Positions 16,873 through 26,467 are shown, counted from the first letter of the stretch. The stretch: DNA of 64,000 nt from Streptomyces hayashii (GCF_024539815.1 NZ_JAHHIU010000078.1:146739-210738); one strand, 5' to 3'. Notes: a model not told the origin generated them from the letters alone. Numbers and translations: made by a program.

Positions 16873-19800
16873 CTACTTCGAGTTCATCTCGATGGCCATG
16901 GCCCGGTCGAACCGGCCCTCGGCCAGCACCTCCCAGCTCGGCAGTGAGGCCAGGTACTGGTAGAAGGCCGAGTGGACCATCACCGTCGCCAGGGACTTCA
17001 GGTCCTCCTCGGTGACGTCCCCCTCCGCGAACACCCGCGAGTCCTCGTCGTTCACATGGCCGTTGATCCGGCGGGCCGCATGGGCGTACGCGTCCGAGCG
17101 GATCTGGCTGATGTACGTCTGAGACCCGTCGGCGCTGCGCAGCTCGCCGTCGCCGCCGACCGAGAAGTGCTCGCGATCCTGTTCCAACTCGGTCTGCGCC
17201 GACTTGTAGGCCTCACCGATCTCGATGTCCAGGCTCTTGACCTTCGCCGAGCCGTCGGGGTTGACCAGCATCTCCTTGCTGATCGTCCCCTCGGCGTAGA
17301 GCAGACGCTGCCGCTCGACGCTGACCGCCTGACTCTCGGCGACCGCAACCCCGACCTCGACGTTCTCGATGAACTGGTCCTCGTCGAACATGCTCATCCC
17401 CTCGTACGCGTCGGGGTCGACGACCACCGGAGCGTTGGGGTCCTGGCCCTCGTCGACCGTGGTCATCGTCGTGATGACCTCCATGACCTCGTCGGCGTAG
17501 ACATCGGGATCCAGGCGCTCGATGTCGACCTCCTGGTAGCCGTAGATCTCCTTGTACTGCGCCTTCGCGTCTGCGGCCTTGACTGCCTGCCGCATGCGCT
17601 TCTCCAGCATCTTCACGAAGTCGGGCTGGTTCATCCGCACGTCGAAGTCCATGGCACTGGACAGCGTCGGGATCGTCTGCAGCGAGTACGTGTGCCCCGG
17701 GTGCTTGATCGTGTTGCCCAGCAGCCGGAACGACATCGGCAGGATCGTCTGGTTGCGGTTCCAGATCGGCGCGTCGCCGGCCCGGAAGACGATCGAGTTG
17801 CGCGGCGAGAGGAATGCCATGTCGTTGTAGCTGATCAGCGGCTCTTCCTTGGTGTTCATCGTGTAGGAGACCCGGCCCTCGGTCTTGCCGCCGATGACCT
17901 TGTCGAGATCCTGGCTGATCTGCTTGCTGTCACGGTACGACCGGTGCGTCTTGCCGCTCATCTTCTCCAGCGTCTCGATCATCGAATCGTCCGTGGACTT
18001 CAAGAAGACGATGTTCGAGGTGTTGCCCTGCACGATCTTGTCGACGCTCTCGCCGTAGACGTCGCGCAGCTGCTGCAGGGTCTGCAGGATGAGCGTGAAC
18101 TGCTGCTCCTGGCCCAGGCCGATGGAGAGCATCGTCTCGAAGCCGTCGATGCCTTTGCCCTCGGACTGCAGGTTGCCGAGCTCGTCGAGCATGAACCGCG
18201 TGCGGTAGAGCGGCTTCTGGTTCGACTTCGTCATGTACGCCTGGTCGGCGCTCACATCGAACAGCTGCTTGACCAGGATCAGGATCAGCTTCGCGTACTT
18301 CATCAGGTGGGGTGGAGTCACCAGGAACAGCGCCTTGGGGGACTCCGAGTAGCGCGACAGCGTCTGCGTGATCGCCCGTGCCTGGTACGAGACCTTCTCC
18401 GGGTTGCCGACGCCGGAGAAGTCGAGTCGCGTGTCCGGGTAGAGCGTGTCCCCGGGCTGGAAGGACAGGATCTTCCCGTCCCGGGTGCCGCCCTCACGCA
18501 CCGGCTTCAGCTCACGCATCACGCCGTTCTTCACGATCTTATTGCCCGTCACCGGCTCGACCACGTAGTGCCGGCCGTTGAGCGAGACCTGGTAGTTCTT
18601 CGTGAAGCTGAAGTAGAAGGTGCGCACCAGCATCTTTGTCTGCGGGTTGACCAGCTCCAGCTTGAGCCAGGCCTCGTCGTCAGGGAACTTGCCCTTGAAG
18701 TTGTACCGGGCCCAACCCTCGCGGCCGACGATCTCCTCGTGCTCGAAGTCCTCACCCAGGTTCTCGGTGAACATCGGGTCCGCGTAGGCCGACCACACGG
18801 CTTGCTGACCGACGAGGTGGTCGCGCTTGACGTAGTTCGGCGCGAAGCGCACGCCGAGGCGACGCGGGAAGCTCAGGCCGGCCAGGTCGGTGTTCTGCGA
18901 GGGCTTGCCCGAGGTCAGCGTCGAGATCGTGGGGTCGGTGAAGAACGACATGGCGGTGATCGCGATTCCGTACACCGAGGCCAGCATCTTCTCCGCCCCG
19001 GCCATCGAGCGCAGCGCGTTGTGGGCGTTGCCCACCAGCGTGCGCATGTTGTTGCGGGGCAGCTCCTCGCTCGCGTTGAAGTACAGGCTGAGCATGTCCT
19101 GATCGGCCTTGCCCTCCCACATGAAGGCCTGGGCCGCAGCCTTCTCCTGCTCCTCGGCCAGGGCGTCCTCGTTGTTCTCGAACTCGCCGGCCTTGACCCG
19201 CTTCTCCAGCTCGGCCTCAGGGTTCTTGATCTTCTTCGAGCTCATCTGCACGAAGAGCTGGTAGCAGTTGTAGAGCGTGGCCTTGCCCCAGAGGTCATCG
19301 AGCTTCTGCTCCAGCAGCGCCGGTTCCATATTCAGCACGGCTGCGGCGCTGCGCAGCTCCCGCTCCTCCTCCAGATAGAAGTCGATGAGTCCGTAGGCCG
19401 CGCGCTTGAAGGCGTTGTTGGCGGCGTTGGGCCAGACCGGGTCCTCGCCGCCGTCGAGCGGAAAGAAGATCCCGGCGATGTTCTCCACGTACAGCGCGCA
19501 CTTGGTGAAGTTGCCCTCACGCGCCGCGTCGGCCGCCAGTCCCAGGGGGTTGTAGATGTCGGTCTTCATGGAGTTGATCAGGTTGAACTGCACCGGCTCG
19601 AACCCGCGTGTGACCAGGGGCACGTAGTTCTTCACCAACAACTCGCCCTTGGGGTCATTGATGACCATGTTCGAGGGCTTCTTCTCCCGCGACCACATGT
19701 CGATGATCGGCTCGATGTACGTCTGGCCCTTACCGGCTCGGGTGATGGCCAGCACCATGGTGTTCACCGGCGCGGTATCGACCACGTACGCCCCGGCCGG

Positions 19801-20919
19801 GCGCTGGACCTCGTACGCCGGGAACTCCCAGTCCTTCTTGATCAGGTCAGCGACGGTCTTGTACGTGTCCGATCCGAAGCCGAGCTTGTCCCGGTTCTTG
19901 CCGTCAGGGTTGTACGGGATCCGTGCCGTGTCGTACTTCTGCCGCAGCGTCTTGTCATCGGGGAGCCCGGATGCCTCGAACAGCTCGTCGCCGAAGTCTT
20001 CGTCGATGATCGGCAGGGTCTGCGTGAGCGGATCGCCCTCGTCGTCGTCCATGACCTCGCCGGCGTAGTAGACGAGGTTCCCCCCCTCATCGATGACGTC
20101 CTTCTTGGCGCGCTGGGCGACCTCGACGGTGCCCAGGCCCTTCTTCTTGAGCATCATGTGGCTGAGCATCGAGCTGACCTGCACGCTCGAGTGAGCACCG
20201 GCGTCGGGGAACCAGTCGTAGTTCTGCTGGATCTCTTCCGGCAGGGAGATGTGCTGGTCGTTCTGGTACTGGTTGATGTCGCTCGTGGTGTTCATCAGGT
20301 TCGCCGCGGCGACCTTCCGCGAGAACCACGTACCGATGATGAGGGCGACCATCAGACCCGAGCCGAGCGTGATGAAGAGCTTGAACCCCGAGACGTCGGC
20401 CAGCTGCTCGCCGACCGTCGTCGCGCTCTTCTTGGGCTCAGCCGGCTTCTCGACGCTGGGCTTGCCGTCCTTCGCCGCGGTGTACCAGCTGGGGACCGGA
20501 ACAGCCTCAGCGCTGTGGTAGCACTTCGCCTTCACGTCCGGGTTGCCGTCCTTGGCCAGGGGCCGGTAGCACTTCACGACTGAGCCGCCCGCACCCGTCG
20601 TGGTGTCCTGGACGTAGTACACGCTCGGCTTGCCGGTGCCGTTGCCGGGCACGCCCGAACCCACGGACGCGCCCACCGAGAGCACCGCCGTGGCGATGAG
20701 CGAGTAGAAGACCCAGGCGACGATCGTCACCAGCACGCCGGTAATCACCGCGACGACGATGCCCGGTCTGGTCGACCTCAGAGTCAGGAACGTGCTGCGG
20801 TCCAGCTGCTGGTTGTCGTGGACGTCTCGGTTCGTCAGCGTCTCGCCGGGCGTCCGCGCCGAGATCTTGTCCCAGCTGCTCGCCTTCGGCCGTGTTGCCT
20901 TCCGCCTGTTCGTGGCCAT
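16873..20919 (-). CDS. VirD4/TraG-type type IV coupling protein
   Basis: A 1,348-residue membrane ATPase that should deliver the relaxase-DNA complex to the transfer channel. Two N-terminal membrane segments (~54-80 and ~179-200) flank an extracytoplasmic loop of about 95 residues with two Cys. The nucleotide site is LAITRAGKGQTYIEP (~390-404), followed by the typical NMVINDPKGELL (~417-428). The second conserved acidic block, RTRFMLDELGNLQ, is near residue 908. The protein is about twice the length of classical VirD4; the excess is in an insert after the Walker region and in an acidic C-terminal tail. ATG 20919 is preceded by AAGGGA. The hairpin upstream suggests partly separate expression from the 688-residue gene. 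Confidence 0.9.
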   Translation of the reverse strand: MATNRRKATRPKASSWDKISARTPGETLTNRDVHDNQQLDRSTFLTLRSTRPGIVVAVITGVLVTIVAWVFYSLIATAVLSVGASVGSGVPGNGTGKPSVYYVQDTTTGAGGSVVKCYRPLAKDGNPDVKAKCYHSAEAVPVPSWYTAAKDGKPSVEKPAEPKKSATTVGEQLADVSGFKLFITLGSGLMVALIIGTWFSRKVAAANLMNTTSDINQYQNDQHISLPEEIQQNYDWFPDAGAHSSVQVSSMLSHMMLKKKGLGTVEVAQRAKKDVIDEGGNLVYYAGEVMDDDEGDPLTQTLPIIDEDFGDELFEASGLPDDKTLRQKYDTARIPYNPDGKNRDKLGFGSDTYKTVADLIKKDWEFPAYEVQRPAGAYVVDTAPVNTMVLAITRAGKGQTYIEPIIDMWSREKKPSNMVINDPKGELLVKNYVPLVTRGFEPVQFNLINSMKTDIYNPLGLAADAAREGNFTKCALYVENIAGIFFPLDGGEDPVWPNAANNAFKRAAYGLIDFYLEEERELRSAAAVLNMEPALLEQKLDDLWGKATLYNCYQLFVQMSSKKIKNPEAELEKRVKAGEFENNEDALAEEQEKAAAQAFMWEGKADQDMLSLYFNASEELPRNNMRTLVGNAHNALRSMAGAEKMLASVYGIAITAMSFFTDPTISTLTSGKPSQNTDLAGLSFPRRLGVRFAPNYVKRDHLVGQQAVWSAYADPMFTENLGEDFEHEEIVGREGWARYNFKGKFPDDEAWLKLELVNPQTKMLVRTFYFSFTKNYQVSLNGRHYVVEPVTGNKIVKNGVMRELKPVREGGTRDGKILSFQPGDTLYPDTRLDFSGVGNPEKVSYQARAITQTLSRYSESPKALFLVTPPHLMKYAKLILILVKQLFDVSADQAYMTKSNQKPLYRTRFMLDELGNLQSEGKGIDGFETMLSIGLGQEQQFTLILQTLQQLRDVYGESVDKIVQGNTSNIVFLKSTDDSMIETLEKMSGKTHRSYRDSKQISQDLDKVIGGKTEGRVSYTMNTKEEPLISYNDMAFLSPRNSIVFRAGDAPIWNRNQTILPMSFRLLGNTIKHPGHTYSLQTIPTLSSAMDFDVRMNQPDFVKMLEKRMRQAVKAADAKAQYKEIYGYQEVDIERLDPDVYADEVMEVITTMTTVDEGQDPNAPVVVDPDAYEGMSMFDEDQFIENVEVGVAVAESQAVSVERQRLLYAEGTISKEMLVNPDGSAKVKSLDIEIGEAYKSAQTELEQDREHFSVGGDGELRSADGSQTYISQIRSDAYAHAARRINGHVNDEDSRVFAEGDVTEEDLKSLATVMVHSAFYQYLASLPSWEVLAEGRFDRAMAIEMNSK

Positions 20920-20992
20920 CGTGATCCCTTAATCTCGAGCCTCGCTCGTCCTGCTGTCCTGCTGTCCAGTTGCGCCTGCCTGCGCAGACGAC

Positions 20993-21026
20993 GACGGCGC
21001 ATGGGGAATGCGCCCCATGCGCCGTC
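20993..21026. terminator. perfect hairpin between two transfer genes
   Basis: GACGGCGCATGGGG (20993-21006) and its exact reverse complement (21013-21026) flank a 6-base loop. It follows the gene ending at 21057 and precedes the coupling-protein start. There is no T run, so it may act as a partial terminator or an mRNA processing or stabilising element. Confidence 0.65.
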
Positions 21027-21056
21027 AGATCACCCCGTCGGTCATGACCGGTCCGC

Positions 21057-23123
21057 TCAACGGGTCAAGACCACCCCGACGATGAAGCCGGCCGCGCCCA
21101 TCAGGAGCGAGAGCGTGACGATCATGACGACGAGGATCTTGTTCGAGCGGCTTTGCATCTCGGAGGCCCGCGCCAGCTCGTTGGTGTAGGACTCCTTGTC
21201 GGCCTGCATCTCCGCCAGGCGCACCTCATACCGCCTGGCCACTGAATCCTCGACCGTCGACAGCTGCTGGAGCAGGTCGGTGACCCGCGCCACCTGGGAG
21301 TTGGTCTTCTCCTTCTCCAGGTCGAGGTTGCGCTGCCACTCGGCGTCCCGAGCCGTCATCTGCGTGATGGCGTCCTTGCGGTTGCGTTCGAGCTCGTCCT
21401 CCATCCGGCGGATCCGGTCGGCGTGCTCAGAGCGCACCGACTCCAGGAGGGCCTGCTGCTCCCGGCGCAGGGCGCCGATCTCGTCCGTGGTCCGCAGGTG
21501 CTCGGCCAGCGCCTCGGACTGGGCGATGTCGGCCTTGCGGTTGTCGTCGACGATCCGCTGGATCTCGGACTTCCACTGGTTCAGGCGCTCTTCCTCGGCC
21601 GCCAGGTATTTTGACTGCCGCTCGGCCAGCACCTCGAAGATCCGCGTCTGCCCGGTCTGCATCTTCAGCGTCGCGTCCGAACGCCGGACCCGCAGGATCT
21701 CCTGCTGGTTGTGCGCGTGGGTGTCCTCGATGTCCCGCTCGATCCCGGCGATGGAGTCGGTCTGCTCGCGCTCCATCTTCGAGCGGTTGCGCTCCTTGTA
21801 CTGCAGTTCCGCCGAGAGCGCCGCCTGCTGGGCCACCTTGGAGGCCTGAGACTCGTAGTCCTTGGCGATCTCCGCCCGGCGGGCCCGGATCTTCTCATCC
21901 TTCTCCGTCTGCCGCTGCTGGTGCTCGGCCTCAGCGGCGTCCTTCAGCAGCTTGTACCGGGAGCCCGCGCGGTCGGTGGCCACATCGCGGATGACCTGCT
22001 CGGTGTGCGCCGACATGAGGTTGACGTAGAGCGCACGCAGCTCATCCTCATGCGCGGAACGGAGCTGCATCAGGTCTGCGTTGGCCTGCCGGTTGAGCTG
22101 GGCGACCTGGTCCCCGAGCCACTCCGTCGCGCCCTCGGGCACAGCGATCTGCACGACCGGCGCGCCGATGGCGAAGGTTGCGTTGAACTCATCGAGCCGG
22201 ACGTCCAGGTCCAGCTCCTCGGAGAGGAACCGACGGGCGATGACGTCGCGCACCTGGGCCTGATCGGCCAGCAGCACAGTGTCGCCGGCCTCCTGGTAGT
22301 CGCCCTCGACGCCGTAGCCGGCGTCGGTCTCGTCGAAACCCTCGTAGCCGGCCACCTCGTCGCCGTCGTAGTCCGGCTCCGACTCGACCGGGACGGCGCC
22401 CGCGTCTTCGATACCTGCGGCGTCCTTGCCGAGCATGAGTGCGTCCGCCTCTTCATCCGCGTCGACGACGTCGCTGAAGAGCGGCTCGTCGTCCAGGCCC
22501 TCGGCAGCCCCCTCGTCACCGGGGATTCCGTCGAAGATCGCATCCCCCTCGTCCTCCCCGAGGACCGCGGGGGCAGTGGCTCCAGCCTCGGCGACCAGGC
22601 CGCTGTGCTCTTCCCATGCCTTCTTGCCCACGACTTCTTCGAGGCTCGTGGTACCTGCAGCGACAAAGCGTGCCTGCGCGAAGGTCGCATCGTTCACGAG
22701 ATCGACGAGCAGATCGCCGCTGGGCTTCTGCCACACGACGGCCCAGGCGTAGGTGGCACCGGTGAGCAGCGAGTACTCCTCCATGCGCGCGAGAGTCTCG
22801 TCGGTGGGGATGATGCCGAAGACCTCCTCTTCGAGCATCTCCGCCGTGGCCACCGTGCGGATCTGGTCGGAGCTGATGAGCTCGATGATCGAGCCCTTCG
22901 CCTCGTCCCGGCCGTGCCGCTTGCTCAAGCCACCGATCGAGTCGGCTGCGAGCACGAGCATCACCCAGGCCGTACCGCTGGGAAAGACGAACTGCGTGTT
23001 CGACCGCAGCAGCTCTACCGCCGCCGGGATCGCCGTTTCTCTCACCACGGAGGCCAGGAGCTCGTCGGGCTTCTTCTTCCGCTCCTTCCTGCGGCTTCCC
23101 GTTGCCGTACCCAGAATGCCCAT
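21057..23123 (-). CDS. tail-anchored coiled-coil protein of the transfer locus
   Basis: A 688-residue protein. The N-terminal ~180 residues are globular (ELISSDQIRTVATAEMLEEE). Residues about 180-290 are very acidic and low in complexity. About 345-655 forms long heptad coiled coils, and the C-terminus is a single membrane segment (KILVVMIVTLSLLMGAAGFI) followed by VGVVLTR. There is no signal peptide, so it should be anchored by its tail with the bulk in the cytoplasm. No family recognised. Between the ClpB-like ATPase and the coupling protein it could be a cytoplasmic scaffold of the secretion apparatus; this is inference. Start ATG 23123 follows GGAGGG. Confidence 0.75.
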   Translation of the reverse strand: MGILGTATGSRRKERKKKPDELLASVVRETAIPAAVELLRSNTQFVFPSGTAWVMLVLAADSIGGLSKRHGRDEAKGSIIELISSDQIRTVATAEMLEEEVFGIIPTDETLARMEEYSLLTGATYAWAVVWQKPSGDLLVDLVNDATFAQARFVAAGTTSLEEVVGKKAWEEHSGLVAEAGATAPAVLGEDEGDAIFDGIPGDEGAAEGLDDEPLFSDVVDADEEADALMLGKDAAGIEDAGAVPVESEPDYDGDEVAGYEGFDETDAGYGVEGDYQEAGDTVLLADQAQVRDVIARRFLSEELDLDVRLDEFNATFAIGAPVVQIAVPEGATEWLGDQVAQLNRQANADLMQLRSAHEDELRALYVNLMSAHTEQVIRDVATDRAGSRYKLLKDAAEAEHQQRQTEKDEKIRARRAEIAKDYESQASKVAQQAALSAELQYKERNRSKMEREQTDSIAGIERDIEDTHAHNQQEILRVRRSDATLKMQTGQTRIFEVLAERQSKYLAAEEERLNQWKSEIQRIVDDNRKADIAQSEALAEHLRTTDEIGALRREQQALLESVRSEHADRIRRMEDELERNRKDAITQMTARDAEWQRNLDLEKEKTNSQVARVTDLLQQLSTVEDSVARRYEVRLAEMQADKESYTNELARASEMQSRSNKILVVMIVTLSLLMGAAGFIVGVVLTR

Positions 23124-23266
23124 TGATGCGTGATCCCTCCGCTAATAAAACACAGTTCACCTGGTTTATGAGTATCTTATAGCCTCTCTATCGCGATAGG
23201 CAATCATGGGGCATTGATGGGCTATCGATTTATGAGTCGACTCGTTCCCGCCGTCCTCGGACCGGT
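23124..23266 (-). promoter_or_regulatory. AT-rich promoter island with repeated motifs
   Basis: On the coding strand it contains GACTCATAAATCGATAGCCC, then CATCAATGCCCCATGATTGC, then CTATCGCGATAGAGAGGC and TATAAGATACTCATAAACC. Two copies of the TCGATAG/GCGATAG motif and two ACTCATAAA words are present. It is the richest example of the shared upstream sequence in the element. Confidence 0.6.
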
Positions 23267-26176
23267 TCATCGCACCGCGCTGACCTCGACGTAGGCGTCG
23301 GAACTCAGCAGGTTCTTGTCGTCGCTGACCAGGTCGCCGACGACGTCGATGCGGATACGCCGTTCCGAGGGGTGCTCGTTGAGGAAGGTCGCCACCGCGG
23401 TGGTGACCTCGTCGGTCAGCTTCGCCACAGCCGCACGCGCACCGCCGGCATCAGAGGCGGTATCGCCCTTGTCCTCGATGAGGTACTGCAGGACCCTCGC
23501 ATCGACGTCGATGCGCACGTTGTGCTTGACGAACACCTCCTGCACCATCTGGCGCAGCTTCTTCCGCACGATCTTTTGCTGCGTCAGCAGCGACAGCGGC
23601 TGGAAAGGCACGATCGCGTCGATACGGCCCAGCAGCTCGGGCGGAAACCGGTTGTCGCCCGTCGTCGAGGAGATCGAGCGGCGGATGAGCTTCTCGTACT
23701 CCAGCAGCTGCTTGCCCGACCCGGTATCGTCCGCCGCGTACTGCGCGATGTCCTTGTAGATCTCCGAGCCGGCGTTCGTCGTCAGCACGATGTAGGTGTT
23801 GAGGAAGCTCACCTCGCGGTTGTTGGCGTCGTTGAGCCGGCCGTCGTCGAGCACCTGCAGCAGCACGCGTGTCACCATCGCCGAGGCCTTCTCGACCTCG
23901 TCGAAAAGCAGCACAGCGTGGGAGAGGGCCCACACGCGCTTGGTGAGCTCAGAACGGAACGCCGCGAACGACGAGTCCTCGGCGTACTCCGTCATGTCGA
24001 ACCGGATCAGGTGCCGTTGGTCGTCACCGAACAGCAGTCGTGCCAGCTGCTTCGTGAGCTCCGTGTTGTGCGTGACCACGAACTGACCAGCCTGGTAGAG
24101 GTGCTCCTCGTCGTTGACGTAGATGCACGACGAGCTCTGCTGCTCCGGCAGCTTCTCGATCGACGCGATGCCGACCATGTCGAACTTCTTCACGCGCTTA
24201 CGACCCGAGGTCTCGATGGCCGCGCACCGTGCGATCTCGTGCTTGCGGGGGAGGGAGAAGAAGCGGGCCTTATCCTCGTTGCCGACCTTCACGTGCACGC
24301 CGTACTCGACCAGTTCGCGCCCGTCCTCCTTCGTGCGTGTCCACGATTTGATCGTGTTCGAGACGCCGAGCGAGAACAGCACCTCCCTAAGGTCCTCCGT
24401 GAGCCCCTTGGAGAACGTCGAGTACGAGACGTTGAAGCGGTCGTTCGAGGCACCGATCGATCCGTCCGTGTCGAAAAGGCCCCGCACCAGCGCCCACCGC
24501 TGCTGTACCGATCCGTGTTTGTACCTCTCCGGGATACGGCGCTCCGCCGAGCGCGCACCGATCAGATCGGGAACCGAGGCAAGCACGTCCTTCGTCTGGT
24601 ACAGCGAATCGCGGCGGTCCTCCACCGGGCCAACACCGACAGGGAAAACCCAGCTGTAGTTGCGTCCGTACGACTTCGGTGCCGACCCCAGCCATTCGCC
24701 CACCATCCATACGGTGTGGTCGGCGTCGGCCCCGTCAGACGAGAGCGTCAGCTGCCTCTCAGTGAGGCACCCGTTACCGATGAGGACGCCCAAGACGTAC
24801 GGGTCGACGTCGAAGTCCTGCTCCGGCCAGTGCACCGGTCCGTTCGCCGGGATGAAGAACTTCAGATCTTCCCGAGAGTCGCCGGGGTAGGTCCGCACGA
24901 CGCCACGCTCGACCATTTCCTGCGTGCTCAGGACCATCGGCGCGACGTCCTTGCCCGCATGCTTCTTCGATCGCTGCTTGGCTGTGTAGACCGTCCACAA
25001 GTGCGGTCCTCCAACGTCGAGAGTCCGGCCGTCCCAGAGCGTGACCCGGTAGACGTCCTGCATGCCCTGCGGGAAGTGTCCGAGCACCTCGACCGGGTGA
25101 CCTTGGCGACCGAACACTCTGTCGCCCGGGACCAGGTCGCCGTGCAGCTTCCAGGTGGTCTCGCCGTCGCTCGAGTAGACAGGAACCTGCGTCGAGTCGA
25201 TGCAGAATTTCCCCGTTCCCGTCGATCCCGTGAACAGCAGGCTCGCCATCGGCTTTCCCTTGTCGTTGAGGTCCGCCACCGACAACTGCAGACGACGCGC
25301 CACCGCGCCGGTCGCCCAGTCCTGGCTGAATACCTTGGCGTCCAGTTGCTTCTTGATCTTCGCGCCGTCGACCCGGAATGCGACGTTCACGTTCAGGGAC
25401 TCCATGAGCACGTCCGAGAGCAGGTCCCGGTCCATCGGCCGGTGCGTCAGGCGATGCCAGCCGACCATGGAGTCGAGCACGAGGATCGACTTGCGCGGCT
25501 GGGCGCTGGCCGGCATGTAGCGCTGGGTGTACTCGTAGATCTGCTGGAAGACGTGGTCGTCGTAGAACTCGTCGGCCACCCCGTACCGTTCGGCCATGCC
25601 CTGCAGGATCTTGATGGTCGTCGCCTGGTCCGGCGGGTTGAGGTTGATGCGCTGCAGGCGCTCGACGAGCGGCTGGTTCGGCGAGATGTGCTTATGGAAC
25701 TCCTCGTAGGTCGTCGCCGCGATGATCCTGATGCCTCGGGTTCCCGAAGCCGCGAGGACCGGCTTGATGGCCTCGACAGCGGCGTCGGAGAGCTGGATGA
25801 TCTGGTGGAACTCGTCGATGAAGAGCACCACTTCGTGCTTCTCGTCCTTGACGAAGTCCTCGGCCTCGTTGAAGAAACCCTTGAGCTTCGAGGCCATGTT
25901 CTCGGCGTTGCCCGCCTCGGAGATCATGCGCGCCGGGTCCACCTCCAGGTAGAGGCGGCCCGGATCCACGAGCATCGTGGCCTGGACCAATGCGGTCTTT
26001 CCCGTTCCGGCCTCGGCCAGTAGAAGCGCATTGCACAGCTCAGGGCGGCTCATCGAGGCCAGCAGCTGCATCGTCTCGTGCTCACGGCCGACGATGTCGC
26101 GCTCGGCCTTCTTCAGTGGCTCCGAGAGCTTGGACAGGAGTGGGTAGCGCTCGTTGAGCTGTGCCTCGTGGAACAT
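23267..26176 (-). CDS. ClpB-like double AAA+ ATPase containing an intein
   Basis: A 969-residue precursor, about 588 residues after splicing. AAA+ domain 1: EAGTGKT (~57-63) and VVLFIDEFHQ (~120). AAA+ domain 2: GSTGTGK, interrupted by a 381-residue intein, then TELTKQLARLLFG, then AVLLFDEVEKA and VLTTNAGSE. Removing the intein gives a perfect Walker A, GSTGTGKT, and the ClpA/ClpB class 2 order. The N-domain and most of the middle coiled-coil domain of ClpB are missing. ATG 26176 was preferred over GTG 26335 because the extension crosses the promoter island and a terminator. It lies in the transfer locus; it may remodel proteins for transfer or supply the missing motor function, which is inference. 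Confidence 0.9.
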   Translation of the reverse strand: MFHEAQLNERYPLLSKLSEPLKKAERDIVGREHETMQLLASMSRPELCNALLLAEAGTGKTALVQATMLVDPGRLYLEVDPARMISEAGNAENMASKLKGFFNEAEDFVKDEKHEVVLFIDEFHQIIQLSDAAVEAIKPVLAASGTRGIRIIAATTYEEFHKHISPNQPLVERLQRINLNPPDQATTIKILQGMAERYGVADEFYDDHVFQQIYEYTQRYMPASAQPRKSILVLDSMVGWHRLTHRPMDRDLLSDVLMESLNVNVAFRVDGAKIKKQLDAKVFSQDWATGAVARRLQLSVADLNDKGKPMASLLFTGSTGTGKFCIDSTQVPVYSSDGETTWKLHGDLVPGDRVFGRQGHPVEVLGHFPQGMQDVYRVTLWDGRTLDVGGPHLWTVYTAKQRSKKHAGKDVAPMVLSTQEMVERGVVRTYPGDSREDLKFFIPANGPVHWPEQDFDVDPYVLGVLIGNGCLTERQLTLSSDGADADHTVWMVGEWLGSAPKSYGRNYSWVFPVGVGPVEDRRDSLYQTKDVLASVPDLIGARSAERRIPERYKHGSVQQRWALVRGLFDTDGSIGASNDRFNVSYSTFSKGLTEDLREVLFSLGVSNTIKSWTRTKEDGRELVEYGVHVKVGNEDKARFFSLPRKHEIARCAAIETSGRKRVKKFDMVGIASIEKLPEQQSSSCIYVNDEEHLYQAGQFVVTHNTELTKQLARLLFGDDQRHLIRFDMTEYAEDSSFAAFRSELTKRVWALSHAVLLFDEVEKASAMVTRVLLQVLDDGRLNDANNREVSFLNTYIVLTTNAGSEIYKDIAQYAADDTGSGKQLLEYEKLIRRSISSTTGDNRFPPELLGRIDAIVPFQPLSLLTQQKIVRKKLRQMVQEVFVKHNVRIDVDARVLQYLIEDKGDTASDAGGARAAVAKLTDEVTTAVATFLNEHPSERRIRIDVVGDLVSDDKNLLSSDAYVEVSAVR
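24065..25207 (-). other. class 3 intein with LAGLIDADG endonuclease
   Basis: A 381-residue intein inserted in Walker A of the second AAA+ domain. It starts with Phe (FCIDSTQVPVYSSDG) and ends VVTHN followed by Thr. The class 3 'WCT' residues are present: Trp71 in GPHLWTVY, Cys361 in SSCIYVND, and the +1 Thr. In class 3 inteins the block F Cys does the first attack, so a non-Cys first residue is allowed; only a Phe1 boundary restores GKT in the extein. Two LAGLIDADG helices are visible, YVLGVLIGNGCL and VRGLFDTDGSI. The first has Asn where the catalytic Asp normally sits, so cleavage may be lost or reduced to nicking. Confidence 0.88.
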
Positions 26177-26275
26177 GCCGCGCAAGACCTCTCGACTGGA
26201 CTGAAGATTTAACTGGAAAATCAGTCGAAACCCTATCACGGGTAGCATTCGATAGGGCATTGAATGGAGAATGCG
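26177..26275 (-). promoter_or_regulatory. promoter-like island of the ClpB-like gene
   Basis: The coding strand carries ATTCAATGCCCTATCGAATG and, 10 bases on, GTGATAGGGTTTCGACTGA. The first block closely matches the island before the antitoxin gene, and TATCGAATG is the common motif. GAGAGG 12 bases before the ATG at 26176 is the likely ribosome site. Confidence 0.55.
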
Positions 26276-26305
26276 AAAGGCCCCGGAGTGGACTCCGGGG
26301 CCTTT
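26276..26305. terminator. terminator hairpin
   Basis: AAAGGCCCCGGAGT and its exact complement lie two bases apart and end in CCTTTCG. It follows the secreted SH3-like gene on the - strand and precedes the promoter island of the ClpB-like gene. Confidence 0.85.
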
Positions 26306-26467
26306 CGTTCCATGCGCTGGTCGCGGGTCGCTCACCCGCCGTATTCGGACTCGCGGAACCCTGCTGGACTGGGGTGAGGGCTGGAGTGGAAGCGCGGCGC
26401 CGAGCGGGCAGGCCAGGCGGAGGTGCCCCGGGCCGGGCGGCCCGGGGCACGGAAGTGAGGCGGTGCC

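Noticed and set aside
11092..26023. Very long open frames on the + strand opposite the polymerase, coupling-protein and ClpB-like genes
   Set aside because: They are Leu/Val/Arg/His-rich mirror translations, a common effect of high-GC third positions; the - strand frames have the motifs, ribosome sites and overlaps.
26177..26335. Longer N-terminus of the ClpB-like ATPase from GTG 26335
   Set aside because: It would run across a terminator hairpin and the AT-rich promoter island, and the extra residues are not AAA+-like.
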